From: Desulfuromonadales bacterium
GTDB taxonomy: Bacteria; Desulfobacterota; Desulfuromonadia; Desulfuromonadales; BM103
NCBI GenBank assembly: GCA_030145195.1
Contig: JAQYVY010000036.1
Span: 1 to 36,417, forward strand
Direction of reading: 5' to 3'
Length of the DNA stretch: 36,417 bases
Part shown: positions 15,939 through 24,752 of the stretch, piece by piece
Layout of the letters: the number at the start of each line of letters is the position of its first letter
Numbering within the stretch: the stretch's first letter is position 1
The notes under the pieces: generated by a model
The model's input: only the letters and a program-made list of their open reading frames with translations
Database searches by the model: none
What the model was told of the DNA's origin: nothing
Translations under genes and position numbers: made by a program

Positions 15939-18149
15939 TCAGAACATATCCAGCGGATCGACATCAACCGTCAGGTTGACACCGGCAGGAATTTTCTTAC
16001 GGAGGCGACCGAGCATCACAATCTGTCGCCGGAGCGGTTCTCGGCGCTCTGACTTCAGCAGAATCTGGCGGCGGTGCTTGTTGCGCAAACGCGACAACAG
16101 GCATGGGGCCGGACCGAGCAGTTCGGTCTCAGTCGACAAGCTTTCCAACTCAAGCGCGAGTTGTTCAGCAATCTGCTGAACTTTGGCCTCATCGTTGCCC
16201 GACAGCACCAGGTTCACCAGGTAACCGAAAGGCGGGTAAGCCAGAGCCTTGCGTTGATCCAGTTCCACTTTGGCGAAACCGGTGTAATCATGCCCGGTGA
16301 CAAAATCGAGCGCGTAGTTGTCGGGAGCATAAGTCTGAATCAAGACCCGGCCCAGACGATCACCCCGCCCGGCTCGACCGGCGACCTGACTAAGCAGGGA
16401 GTAGACCCGCTCGGCACTGCGAAAGTCAGGGAGATTCAACGCCGAATCGGCATTCAAGACCCCAACCAGGGTCACCGCCGGGAAATCATGGCCCTTGGCG
16501 ATCATCTGGGTGCCAATCAAAACATCAATCTCACCGGCGTTCATCTGATCGATCAGGCGACTATGCGCGCCCTTGCGGCTGGTGGTATCACGATCCATCC
16601 GTGCCACTCTCGCTTCGGGCAAGAGCAGGCGAATATCCTCTTCCAGGCGCTCGGTCCCACCCCCTTCAGGCAGGATCCGCACCCCGTTGCAACGAGCACA
16701 AGACTCTGGTGGCCGAATCCGGTAATCACAATAATGACAACGCAAGCTGCGCTGCACCTGGGAGTAAGTCAGGGTGATTTCACAATTCGGGCAGTGCACG
16801 GTGGCACCACAATCGTGACAAAGCAGAAAAGGCGCGTAACCGCGGCGGTTCAGTAGCAAGAGGGCCTGTTCACCGGCAGCGAAGGTCTCCGTCAGGGCCA
16901 GAACGAGAGGCTCACTCAGCAGGCTCTCGGTTTCAGATTGTGCCAGGTCGACCAGCTGGACTGCTGGCAGCGGCCGCTCAGCGGTACGATCGGGCAGTTC
17001 GAGGTAGGTCAGATGACCTTCTTTGGCCCGGTACCAGGTGGTCAGGGCTGGCGTCGCACTCCCCAGAATCACCACCGCCTGCGCCATCTTGCCGCGCAGC
17101 AGCGCCAGATCGCGCGCGTTATAGCGAAACGCCTCCGACTGCTTATAGCTGCCGTCATGCTCTTCATCAACCACAATCAGCCCCAGATCCGGCAAGGGCG
17201 CGAAGATCGCGGAACGCGCGCCGATGACCACATCAATGTCGCCGCGTGCGACCTGACGCCAGGCATCGTAACGTTCGCCGTCGGACAAGCCGGAATGCAG
17301 CACTGCCAAACGAACGGCACGGTCCTGGAACCAACTGCGAAAGCGAGTCACCAGCTGTGGGGTCAACGCAATTTCGGGAACCAGCATCAGGGCCTGACGG
17401 CCTTGATCGAGAGTCGCGGCAATTGATCGCAGGTAGACTTCGGTCTTGCCGCTGCCGGTGACGCCGTGGAGGAGCACCGGATGGAAGCTGTCTGATTCGG
17501 CCAAAAACGCGTTAATCTGCGTGACCGCCTGATCCTGGGCCGGGTTGAGTTCGACCGGAAAATGTTCGACTATGGCAACATCAACAAAAGGATCGCGGCA
17601 AGACTCGACCTCTTCAACGGTCAGAAAACCGAGCTCCAGCAACCGCTGCAAAACCGCGTGCGGAGTGCTGAACTGCTTGCGGAGCAGGCTCAAGCGCGCC
17701 TCGCCAGCAGTAGCGATATAAGCCAAAACGTCTTGCTGCCGGGCGCCGGCAGGCAAGTCGTCTCGACCGGTTGAGCGATAAACCTTATCAGTCAGAACCG
17801 AAGGACCGCTGTTCAGGCCGGAGAGTCCGGCGGGCAACGCGGTTTTGATCGCCGCCCCGATGGGGTAGGCATAATACTCGGCGGCGCGACGGTAGAAGAT
17901 CGCATGCTGCTCATGGAACAGGGGGTGGGGGTCGACCACTGCCAGGACGGGCTTTAACTTATCACTCACGGTCTCCGACCAGGCCATGACATAGCCAATC
18001 ACCTGCCGGCGGCCCAAAGGCACCCGCACCCGGCTGCCGATACAGAGCTCGGCGACCATCCCGGCCGGAACCGCATAGCTTAAGGTCTTGTCGATCGGAG
18101 CAGCGACAGCGACGTCAACCGCCCGGTTCACTGTCGAAGTCGGGGTCAC
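15939..18149 (-). CDS. priA: Primosomal protein N' (replication restart helicase PriA)
   Basis: PriA is a 3'-5' superfamily 2 helicase that recognises abandoned replication forks and starts reloading of the replicative helicase. This copy has Walker A GVTGSGKTE, DEEH box VVDEEHDGSYKQ, GSATP motif III, and the zinc-binding cysteine module LCHDC...HCPNC...LRCHYC...SCARC. Helicase motifs IV-VI follow (GTQMIAKGHDFP, SQVAGRAGRG). The N-terminal DNA-binding domain starts VDVAVAAPIDKTLSY. The GTG at 18149 with AAGG seven bases before it gives 736 residues, close to E. coli PriA; upstream in-frame starts add sequence with no family match. Monocistronic between repeat-filled gaps. Confidence 0.95.
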   Translation of the reverse strand: MTPTSTVNRAVDVAVAAPIDKTLSYAVPAGMVAELCIGSRVRVPLGRRQVIGYVMAWSETVSDKLKPVLAVVDPHPLFHEQHAIFYRRAAEYYAYPIGAAIKTALPAGLSGLNSGPSVLTDKVYRSTGRDDLPAGARQQDVLAYIATAGEARLSLLRKQFSTPHAVLQRLLELGFLTVEEVESCRDPFVDVAIVEHFPVELNPAQDQAVTQINAFLAESDSFHPVLLHGVTGSGKTEVYLRSIAATLDQGRQALMLVPEIALTPQLVTRFRSWFQDRAVRLAVLHSGLSDGERYDAWRQVARGDIDVVIGARSAIFAPLPDLGLIVVDEEHDGSYKQSEAFRYNARDLALLRGKMAQAVVILGSATPALTTWYRAKEGHLTYLELPDRTAERPLPAVQLVDLAQSETESLLSEPLVLALTETFAAGEQALLLLNRRGYAPFLLCHDCGATVHCPNCEITLTYSQVQRSLRCHYCDYRIRPPESCARCNGVRILPEGGGTERLEEDIRLLLPEARVARMDRDTTSRKGAHSRLIDQMNAGEIDVLIGTQMIAKGHDFPAVTLVGVLNADSALNLPDFRSAERVYSLLSQVAGRAGRGDRLGRVLIQTYAPDNYALDFVTGHDYTGFAKVELDQRKALAYPPFGYLVNLVLSGNDEAKVQQIAEQLALELESLSTETELLGPAPCLLSRLRNKHRRQILLKSERREPLRRQIVMLGRLRKKIPAGVNLTVDVDPLDMF

Positions 18150-18243
18150 ACTTAAGCCTTGATTTACGATTAAAGATGTTGTTTTGGCCACAAAGACTCG
18201 AAGGCACCAAGCCCCACCCAAAGCCTCAGGGCAAAACCATTTT

Positions 18244-18425
18244 CAACGCAAAGACGCAAAGTCGCAAAGGCAATCATTATCATTAAGGGCGTTTTTGCAT
18301 CGCCAGGACCAGCCACTCAAGGTCAGACATGAAGGTTTTAGGGTTAACCCATAGGATTCAAGGCTTGTCTTTGCGCCTTTGCGCCTTTGCGTTAAAGCCT
18401 TTCGCCTTTCGCCTTTAGCCTTTGA
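18244..18425. repeat. Inverted ACGCAAAG repeats plus CGCCTTT heptamers
   Basis: A forward copy at 18244-18270 (CAACGCAAAGACGCAAAGTC) faces a reverse copy at 18368-18397 (TCTTTGCGCCTTTGCGCC, then GCGTTAAAG), about 97 bases apart. The reverse copy runs straight into degenerate CGCCTTT heptamers at 18398-18425. The core contains the palindrome GGGTTAACCC (18341-18350). It occupies most of the 305-base gap between priA and the flavodiiron gene. Confidence 0.75.
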
Positions 18426-18454
18426 GAGGTTCCACCAAGAAACACCCTGCCAGC

Positions 18455-19657
18455 TCAGGCCGACTCTGGATTCAGCACCTGCGCCGCGACCGCCTTGGCG
18501 AACTCACCGCACTCTTTGAGATTTTCCTCAGTTGGCGAGAAGCGCAAGGTCATCCCGGCGACCGGCAGCTTGAAGCGTAGCCCTTTGAGTCGTTCTTCGA
18601 TCAACTTCACCGCTTCACCGCTCCAGCCGAACGAACCAAACACTGCGGCGATCTTGGCCTTGGGTGTGACCAGAGAGAAGAGCGACAGGGCATGCCAGGC
18701 TTGCGGCGGGGCATCCCGGTTGATGGTCGAGGCTCCGACCAGGATCACATCGGCCAACTCCAGTTCATCGCGCAGATCATTGTCGCTCAGTTCAAACATC
18801 TTCAGTTCGACCACGTTGAAGCTTTGAGTCTCCAGTTGCTGCCGAATGGCGGCCGCCATCCGGTGGGTGTTGCCATGGGACGAAAAGGTCAACAACAAAG
18901 CCCGCGGCTGGGCCTGTTCCGGCGGCGCCGCCGACCAACACCGATATGCGTTGACCACAGCCTGAGGGTCGCTACGCCGAATTGGCCCATGCGAGGGACA
19001 GATCAATTTGAGATCCAGCGCGTCGACTTTGGCAACCGCCGCCCGCACCTTGTCTTTGAAAGGACGCATAATACAGTCGAAATAGAAGTGAAAATCCTTA
19101 GAAAAATCAGGGATTTGATCGTCATACAACTGGCGAGCACAATAGTGAGCACCAAAAGCGTCACAGGAAAAGAGCATGGCCTCCTCGACCAGGTAGGTAA
19201 ACATGGTATCGGGCCAGTGCAGGTAAGGTGCCAGCAAAAACCGTAAAGTTTTACCGCCCAGATCGATCTCGTCGCCATCGCTGACCACCTGGGCATTGAA
19301 CGGCGCATTCAGCAACTGACTTAAAAAATTCTGCGCCGGACGAGAACAATAGACCGGCAGATCTGGTCGACGTTCCAGGAGATGGCATAAAGCGCCAGAA
19401 TGGTCAGGTTCAGTATGGTTGATCACAACCAGATCAATCTGGTCGAGTCCGACTGCGGCTTCAACCTTGGCCATAAATTCGTCAGTAAACGGCTCTTTGA
19501 CGGTATCAATCAAAGCCGTCTTCTGCTCACCCCGAACAATATAGGAATTATAGGTGGTGCCATTATGAGTCGGGAAGAGCTCATCAAAAACTTTCAGCTC
19601 TGGGTGCTTGACCCCGACCCAGAAAACATTGCTGCTGATATCCTGGTATTGTTCCAT
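18455..19657 (-). CDS. Flavodiiron protein (A-type flavoprotein, O2/NO reductase)
   Basis: A 400-residue two-domain protein that reduces O2 to water or NO to N2O, protecting anaerobes. The metallo-beta-lactamase-like domain has all expected diiron ligands: HxExDH in NHTEPDHSG, His in PYLHWPDTMFTY, Asp in LFSCDAFGAHY and His in CPSHGPI. The flavodoxin domain begins LLLTFSSHGNTHRMA, the FMN phosphate loop. There is no fused rubredoxin, so a separate electron donor is needed. The start MEQYQDI at 19657 matches relatives; 40 more residues could be read upstream but have no support. A metallophosphoesterase gene diverges 126 bases away. Confidence 0.93.
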   Translation of the reverse strand: MEQYQDISSNVFWVGVKHPELKVFDELFPTHNGTTYNSYIVRGEQKTALIDTVKEPFTDEFMAKVEAAVGLDQIDLVVINHTEPDHSGALCHLLERRPDLPVYCSRPAQNFLSQLLNAPFNAQVVSDGDEIDLGGKTLRFLLAPYLHWPDTMFTYLVEEAMLFSCDAFGAHYCARQLYDDQIPDFSKDFHFYFDCIMRPFKDKVRAAVAKVDALDLKLICPSHGPIRRSDPQAVVNAYRCWSAAPPEQAQPRALLLTFSSHGNTHRMAAAIRQQLETQSFNVVELKMFELSDNDLRDELELADVILVGASTINRDAPPQAWHALSLFSLVTPKAKIAAVFGSFGWSGEAVKLIEERLKGLRFKLPVAGMTLRFSPTEENLKECGEFAKAVAAQVLNPESA

Positions 19658-19783
19658 AATTTGTATCACCCTTTCCTTTTCTGGATGGTTCCAAGTATAA
19701 TCAAGGTTAGTACCGTCTCTAAAGATAATACAACCGGGCCAGGCAAGCAACCGCCCAACTGCGGTTTTTTCAGGCAAATCAAC

Positions 19784-20650
19784 ATGATCTTCTCATCCCA
19801 AAAAAGCCAGGGAATAACCCGCCGCCGGTTTTTGACTCTCGGGTTGGGCGGCCTGACCGGAACCTTGCTCGCCGACACTCTGTGGTACGAGCCCCAGGCC
19901 ATCAAGCTTGAAAACTTATCCGTGCCGGTCGCACAGTTTAAGAAAAGCTTGCGCCTGGTTCAAATCAGCGATCTGCACCTGAATAACTTCAACCGCTATT
20001 TTGAGAAAGTTGCCGCCAAGGTCAACGCGCTGCAACCGGATCTGATCATGCTGACCGGTGATTATCTTGAAGAGGAAAGAAATATTCGCGGGGTGCTTGA
20101 TTTCCTGAAAGAGCTTAAAGCCAAGCATGGCATTTATGCGGTACAGGGCAACTGGGAATATTGGTCAAGACTGGAAGGGGAGAATTTACGACGGCACTTT
20201 GCCGGGGTTGGCGTCAAATTGCTGATCGACGAACGCGCCGACCTGGAGATCAACGGCCAGTCCTTGTCGATCCTCGGTCTGGACTACCCTTCAAGCACCG
20301 ATCAACTACAGCGAGTGCAGAAAGGAATTGACCCACAACGTTTCAACCTGCTGCTCTCACACGTCCCGGCTTTCGCCCACGAACAACTCCATGAGCGGAT
20401 CGGACTGATTTTAAGTGGTCATACCCATGGCGGTCAGGTCCGGCTACCGTTTCTCCCCCCCTTCTATCTGCCTCGCTACTCAGGCCGCTTCATCTCGGGC
20501 CTGTATCATGTTAGCCATCATCGCATCCCGCTCTATGTCAGCCGCGGTGTCGGCACCAGCGTCTTACCGGTGCGGTTTCTGTGCCGACCCGAAATTGGGC
20601 TAATTGAATTAACCGCCCAAGCAACGAACCCAGCCCCCTCCCAAAGCTGA
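19784..20650 (+). CDS. Tat-exported metallophosphoesterase, YkuE-like
   Basis: A 288-residue calcineurin-like phosphoesterase. The N-terminus has a twin-arginine signal (ITRRRFLTLG, 11-20) followed by a Gly/Leu-rich hydrophobic stretch, so it should be folded before export or anchored to the periplasmic face. Metal motifs are DLH (63-65), GDYLEE, GNWE and SGHTHGGQVRLP. The third motif is normally GNHD/E; here the His is Trp. The relatives known as YkuE act on lipid-linked or phosphorylated substrates at the envelope, but the substrate here is unknown. The start at 19784 places the Tat signal at the N-terminus; longer in-frame readings run antisense into the flavodiiron gene. Confidence 0.86.
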   Translation: MIFSSQKSQGITRRRFLTLGLGGLTGTLLADTLWYEPQAIKLENLSVPVAQFKKSLRLVQISDLHLNNFNRYFEKVAAKVNALQPDLIMLTGDYLEEERNIRGVLDFLKELKAKHGIYAVQGNWEYWSRLEGENLRRHFAGVGVKLLIDERADLEINGQSLSILGLDYPSSTDQLQRVQKGIDPQRFNLLLSHVPAFAHEQLHERIGLILSGHTHGGQVRLPFLPPFYLPRYSGRFISGLYHVSHHRIPLYVSRGVGTSVLPVRFLCRPEIGLIELTAQATNPAPSQS

Positions 20651-20677
20651 ACACTAAAGAGCCTTGTTTTGCCCTTA

Positions 20678-20787
20678 CTTCAAGCTTCAAGCTTCAAGCT
20701 TTAAACTTAGCGTCTTTGCGCCTTTGCGTTAAACGGTTAAAGTTTGGTTTAGATTGGTTTGGTTTAGATTGGTTTGGTTTAAATTGC
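20678..20787. repeat. Three adjacent short-repeat types: CTTCAAG heptamers, ACGCAAAG-type copy, 15-bp tandem
   Basis: Three CTTCAAG heptamers and a diverged fourth (CTTTAAA) occupy 20678-20705. A reverse ACGCAAAG-type copy follows at 20710-20732 (GCGTCTTTGCGCCTTTGCG, then TTAAA). A 15-bp unit TTTGGTTTAGATTGG then repeats: two perfect copies at 20743-20757 and 20758-20772 and one with two changes at 20773-20787. No gene is present. Confidence 0.8.
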
Positions 20788-20802
20788 AATCCACAAACCA
20801 AA

Positions 20803-20836
20803 AGGGCCCTATTCCCGATAACGAGAATAAAGCCCT
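20803..20836 (-). terminator. Terminator of the DAHP synthase gene
   Basis: A long hairpin pairs 20804-20817 with 20822-20835 with two or three mismatches. On the minus strand it ends GGGCCC followed by TTTT. It lies 33 bases beyond the stop codon at 20869. Confidence 0.75.
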
Positions 20837-20868
20837 GAGTTGGTTTCATTTCTCAAGTGCGACAGCAA

Positions 20869-21882
20869 TCAGACGGACTCGAGTAAGTTTTCCAGCCGCC
20901 GCAGTTCAGCGACCAGCTTAGTAAAGCTATCGCCATCCAGACTCTGCGCACCATCACAAAGAGCCTTATCCGGGTCAGGATGAACCTCAACCATGATGCC
21001 GTGGGCACCGACCACAATCGCCGCCTTGGCCATCGGCGACACCAGGTTGCGCCGCCCGGTGGCATGACTCGGGTCAACGATAATCGGCAAATGGCTCATC
21101 TCGCGGATTAACGGCACGACACTTAAATCAAGCGTGTTGCGGGTGGCCCGCTCAAAGGTCCGAATCCCTCGTTCACAGAGAATGACGCGCGGATTACCCT
21201 CAGCGAGGATATATTCAGCAGCAGACAAGAACTCCTCAATAGTGGCGCTCATACCGCGCTTGAGCAGCACGGGATGACCGGTCTTTCCCACCTCTTTGAG
21301 CAGGTCAAAATTCTGCATGTTGCGAGCCCCAATCTGCAACACATCGGCATAATGGCAGATCGTTTCCAGCTGCTCAATGCGCATGACTTCGGTGATCACT
21401 GGAAGGGCGACGGCATCCCCGGCTTGACGCAGGTATTTCAACCCTTCCAGGCCGAGGCCCTGAAAGCTATGGGGTCCGGTGCGCGGTTTAAAAGCCCCGC
21501 CGCGTAGCATCTGCGCGCCAGCTTGCTTGACGATCTGGGCGGCTGCCAGCATCTGCTCTTCACTCTCCACCGAGCAAGGCCCGGCAATGATCACCGGGGA
21601 CTGACCATCACCAAACTTAACACCAGCGGCTTCGACAATCGACGGCTCGGGATGAAAATCACGTGAAACCAGTTTATACGGCTTGCTGACATGGATAACC
21701 TCACGCACGCCGGGAAGTTCCCGAATGGTCGCATCATCAACATAGCCCTGATTACCAAGAACTCCAATCGCGGTCCGTTCACTGCCGGGGATCGGTTCAG
21801 CGGTCAGCCCCATAGCTTTCACCGCATCAGTGACCGCCTGCACTTGCGCGTTTGTCGCCGATTGATGCATTACAATCAACAT
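20869..21882 (-). CDS. aroF: 3-deoxy-7-phosphoheptulonate synthase, type I-beta (AroF/AroQ-less form)
   Basis: DAHP synthase condenses phosphoenolpyruvate and erythrose 4-phosphate, the first step to aromatic amino acids. This 337-residue protein has the N-terminal ferredoxin-like regulatory domain (1-70, [19 protein letters not shown]) followed by the barrel: [10 protein letters not shown] with the metal-binding Cys, [34 protein letters not shown] and DPSHATG. No chorismate mutase domain is fused. AAGGAC precedes the start. Feedback by Phe or Tyr through the N-terminal domain is known in this subtype; not testable here. It diverges from the cytochrome gene. Confidence 0.95.
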   Translation of the reverse strand: MLIVMHQSATNAQVQAVTDAVKAMGLTAEPIPGSERTAIGVLGNQGYVDDATIRELPGVREVIHVSKPYKLVSRDFHPEPSIVEAAGVKFGDGQSPVIIAGPCSVESEEQMLAAAQIVKQAGAQMLRGGAFKPRTGPHSFQGLGLEGLKYLRQAGDAVALPVITEVMRIEQLETICHYADVLQIGARNMQNFDLLKEVGKTGHPVLLKRGMSATIEEFLSAAEYILAEGNPRVILCERGIRTFERATRNTLDLSVVPLIREMSHLPIIVDPSHATGRRNLVSPMAKAAIVVGAHGIMVEVHPDPDKALCDGAQSLDGDSFTKLVAELRRLENLLESV

Positions 21883-22080
21883 AGATATTGTCCTTATCGT
21901 AGTAGTGTCAGTTCTTACCGTCGAGAAATCGATAAGATGTCGCTAAGACTACTCGGGCAAAAGTTTGATTTCAAGTTCTTTTCCTGACTTGGCGAATGAA
22001 CCAATCTTCTATATGCTACACGGATTGATGATTCAATCTGAGCAGAGAAAACTGTCGGGCTGTATATTAAGGAAACCGTC

Positions 22081-22422
22081 ATGCATCGATTATTGATCTG
22101 CACCATATTATTGCTGGCCCTCGGCGTCTCGACAACAACAGCAGTCGAAAGCGTCGAAAGCGTCGAAAGCGACGCGCTAGCGCACAAGCTGATCAATAGC
22201 CAGGGGTGCAAGGCCTGCCATTCGCTCGGTGGAGAGGGCGGTACTTTTGCCATCAGCCTTGAACAAGCCGGACAAAAACTCACCCCCGTCGAAATCCTGC
22301 AGCAATTAGTGAATCCAAAGAGACAACACGGTAACGGCCACATTCCCGACTTCGCTCATCTCTCGGCAACCGAGATTGATGCCTTGGTCGAGTTCCTCAA
22401 ACAGAGCCGCGATAGCGCCTGA
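22081..22422 (+). CDS. Small exported monohaem cytochrome c without an evident Met ligand
   Basis: A 113-residue protein with a signal peptide (MHRLLICTILLLALGVSTTTA) and one CKACH haem-binding site (Cys43, Cys46, His47). The fold pattern after the site (GGEGGTFAISLEQAGQKLTPVEILQQLVNPK...LSATEIDALVEFLKQ) fits class I cytochromes c. The usual C-terminal Met axial ligand is absent: no Met follows CKACH, and the equivalent region reads GHIPDFAH, offering His or an open sixth site. The mature N-terminus is a VES triplet repeated three times. AAGGAAAC precedes the ATG. trmB follows 17 bases on, probably in the same transcript, without functional link. Confidence 0.85.
   Translation: MHRLLICTILLLALGVSTTTAVESVESVESDALAHKLINSQGCKACHSLGGEGGTFAISLEQAGQKLTPVEILQQLVNPKRQHGNGHIPDFAHLSATEIDALVEFLKQSRDSA
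22144..22170 (+). repeat. Nine-base tandem repeat inside the cytochrome gene
   Basis: Three perfect copies of GTCGAAAGC encode VES-VES-VES directly after the predicted signal peptide cut. Because the unit is a multiple of three, copy-number change would keep the frame. Confidence 0.9.
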
Positions 22423-22439
22423 GAATAACGGTAAACTTA

Positions 22440-23141
22440 ATGACACAACGAATTATTCCGATTCATTCACCCAATTTTATCGCCGAATCAGCCGTGACCG
22501 GGGGGCTCGATTGGGCAATGATCTTCGGCAACACCAACCCCCTGGCTCTGGAAATCGGCTGCGGTATTGGGCACTTCGTTCTGGAGCGGGCGCAACAACA
22601 ACCTCATATCAATTTTCTCGCCATCGACATCTACAATAAAGGTTGCCTCAAAACCTGCCGGAAGATCGATGAAGCCGGATTGGTCAATGTTCGCGTCATA
22701 CGGTCTGAAGCGCGTTATTTGATGACTAACGGCCTCGAACCGGAAAGCCTCACCGCCGTCTATATCAACTGCCCCGACCCCTGGCCGAAAAAGCGTCATC
22801 GGCAAAGGCGTCTGGTCGATCGGGAATTTCTTTTGGCGCTCGGCCATTACCTGGTTCCCGGCGGCGACTTCTACTTCAGCAGCGACTTTGTCGACTATGC
22901 GAAAGAGGTTGCCTCGCTGATCCGCGACCTGACTGGATATTGCAACAGGCAGAGCGATGACTGGGTTCACAACCTGCCGGACTACCCCGTATCCAAATAT
23001 ATGCAGCGTTTTCTCGATCTCGGGCAAAACATTTATTACATTCACTACCAGCGCGATCCAGCGGTAAGTCGCAGCGAACTGTCCACCCAAGAATTCCAAA
23101 GGGGCTTCCGGGCCGACTGGAAGCAGGCTCTCCATGACTGA
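22440..23141 (+). CDS. trmB: tRNA (guanine-N7-)-methyltransferase
   Basis: A 233-residue SAM-dependent enzyme that makes m7G46 in the variable loop of tRNA. Motif I is LEIGCGIGHFVLERA. The family signature is CPDPWPKKRHRQRRLV, which has Cys in place of the usual Phe before PDPWPKKRH. Late motifs GGDFYFSSDFVDYA and SKYMQR complete the match. The gene overlaps truD by eight bases, so the two tRNA-modifying enzymes are probably co-translated. The ribosome site is weak. Confidence 0.95.
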   Translation: MTQRIIPIHSPNFIAESAVTGGLDWAMIFGNTNPLALEIGCGIGHFVLERAQQQPHINFLAIDIYNKGCLKTCRKIDEAGLVNVRVIRSEARYLMTNGLEPESLTAVYINCPDPWPKKRHRQRRLVDREFLLALGHYLVPGGDFYFSSDFVDYAKEVASLIRDLTGYCNRQSDDWVHNLPDYPVSKYMQRFLDLGQNIYYIHYQRDPAVSRSELSTQEFQRGFRADWKQALHD

Positions 23142-24336
23142 TTTTTTGACCGCCTCACTGCCGGGAACCGGCGGCATAATTAAACAGGATGTCGACGATT
23201 TTTTTGTCGAAGAGATTCCGCTTTATGAACCGTGCGGTGAAGGTGACCACCTTTTCGTCACGGTAGAAAAACGAGGTCTGACAACCTACGACCTGCTGCG
23301 GGAACTGTCGCAAGCCCTCAACTGCCAAGAACGCGACCTGGGGTACGCTGGGCTCAAGGACGCCAGGGCGGTGACCCGTCAAACGGTCTCCATTCCGCTA
23401 CGCAAACCGGAAGAAGTTGCCAAACTGGACATCCCGGGGGTGCAGATCCTCTCGGCCGTTCCACACCGTAACAAGTTGCGCCCTGGGCACCTGGCAGGCA
23501 ACCGTTTCCAGATTCGCATTCACCATCCGCTCGCTGATAGCGCACCTCGGGCCGAAGCAATTCTCAAACTGCTATCAGAGCAAGGGGTACCCAACCGCTT
23601 CGGCGATCAACGCTACGGCTCGCTCGGAAATTCTCATCGGATCGGCCGGGCACTGCTGCGCGAGGACTACCCCCGTGCCATCGAGGAGATCATCGGCGAC
23701 CCGGCGACCATCCATCATCAAGGCTGGCAACTGGCGGCAGAATCTTTCCGTGCGGGTGATATCACCGGGGCCATCGAGCGACTGCCCCGTCATTGTCGTC
23801 CGGAACGTCGCCTGCTGGAAATGCTCCAATCCGGCAAGTCCGAACGTAAATGCGTGCTCGCCATGCCCCGCAAACTGCTTCGGCTCTATCTTTCAGCCTA
23901 CCAATCGAGCCTGTTTGATCGTATTATCGAGATGCGCCTCAACAGCCTCAACCGCATCTGGCCAGGTGACCTGGCCTACAAACATGTTAACGGTGCCTGC
24001 TTCCTGGTGACGGATCCAGAGGCTGAGCAGATACGCGCCGATGCTTTTGAAATCAGCCCGACCGCTCCGCTTTTCGGCTATAAAACCATACTGGCGGAGG
24101 GACAAGCTGGACAAATGGAACGGTCTCTGCTGGAAGAGGAAGATTTGACCGTTGAGGCGTTTCGCCTCTCGGGTGGACTGTCTATGGAGGGTGAACGACG
24201 ACCTCTGCGGATTCCAATTCAGGGCACGGCCTGCAACAACGACGGCGACGACCTGATTGTCGCCTTCAGCCTGCCCAAAGGCAGCTTCGCGACAACGGTT
24301 ATGGAAGAAATCATGAAAACAGTCCCGCTCTCCTGA
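23134..24336 (+). CDS. truD: tRNA pseudouridine(13) synthase
   Basis: A 400-residue enzyme that isomerises U13 of certain tRNAs. The start KQDVDDFFVEEIPLYEPCGEGDH contains the FxVxE-type motif I, and motif II GYAGLKDARAVTRQ has the catalytic Asp. NRFQIRIHHP, PNRFGDQRYG and the TRUD insertion region follow, with PLFGYKTILAEGQAG near the C-terminus. Length is typical. It overlaps the end of trmB and ends 69 bases before the symporter small-subunit gene, which has its own ribosome site. Confidence 0.95.
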   Translation: MTDFLTASLPGTGGIIKQDVDDFFVEEIPLYEPCGEGDHLFVTVEKRGLTTYDLLRELSQALNCQERDLGYAGLKDARAVTRQTVSIPLRKPEEVAKLDIPGVQILSAVPHRNKLRPGHLAGNRFQIRIHHPLADSAPRAEAILKLLSEQGVPNRFGDQRYGSLGNSHRIGRALLREDYPRAIEEIIGDPATIHHQGWQLAAESFRAGDITGAIERLPRHCRPERRLLEMLQSGKSERKCVLAMPRKLLRLYLSAYQSSLFDRIIEMRLNSLNRIWPGDLAYKHVNGACFLVTDPEAEQIRADAFEISPTAPLFGYKTILAEGQAGQMERSLLEEEDLTVEAFRLSGGLSMEGERRPLRIPIQGTACNNDGDDLIVAFSLPKGSFATTVMEEIMKTVPLS

Positions 24337-24405
24337 AGTTGGCAGAGCGCTTGCGTTAAAAAAGTTAAACAGCTTTTCATCCGTATTTTCAAGGGAGCCG
24401 TTGCC

Positions 24406-24738
24406 ATGCAACAACCTGAGGAGAAAACCGCACCCAACCGCGAAGATCTTCGGATCAATTTCTTCCGACCGCGACCCGGCTTCATGCGCAAAGAGGTCAC
24501 GATCATCTGGATCACCCTGTCCGCTTGGGCCTTGCTGACCTTCGGCATACCGATTCATCTCGCCATAAACCACGTCGACCCAGTCGAAACTCTGGCCAGA
24601 GTCCCCTATCTTTTAGGTGTCCCCGCCTACTTCTGGTTCAGCGGGCAATTCCTGATTCTCTGGTTTATCTTTCTCTGCTTTTTCTTTAACATTTTGATCG
24701 ACTGGCTCTCATCCAGTTATCGCAGGCGTCGTTCATAG
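24406..24738 (+). CDS. Sodium:solute symporter small subunit (DUF4212-like)
   Basis: A 110-residue protein with two membrane helices (about 34-54 and 76-100) separated by a loop containing YFWFSGQF, and a charged end SSYRRRRS. This layout, small size and position directly before a large SSS-family permease match the DUF4212 small subunit. AAGGGAG precedes the ATG. Fourteen bases separate it from the permease gene. It probably helps assembly or function of that permease; mechanism is unknown. Confidence 0.75.
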   Translation: MQQPEEKTAPNREDLRINFFRPRPGFMRKEVTIIWITLSAWALLTFGIPIHLAINHVDPVETLARVPYLLGVPAYFWFSGQFLILWFIFLCFFFNILIDWLSSSYRRRRS

Positions 24739-24752
24739 GGGATATTTATTTC

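Noticed and set aside
18271-18285. AATCATTATCATT resembles the core of a Fur box upstream of priA
   Set aside because: Only one imperfect 13-base match inside a repeat-derived region, upstream of a gene that is not normally iron-regulated; probably chance.
22488-23177. 229-codon open frame antisense to trmB
   Set aside because: Antisense to a well-conserved gene; composition follows from the coding strand.
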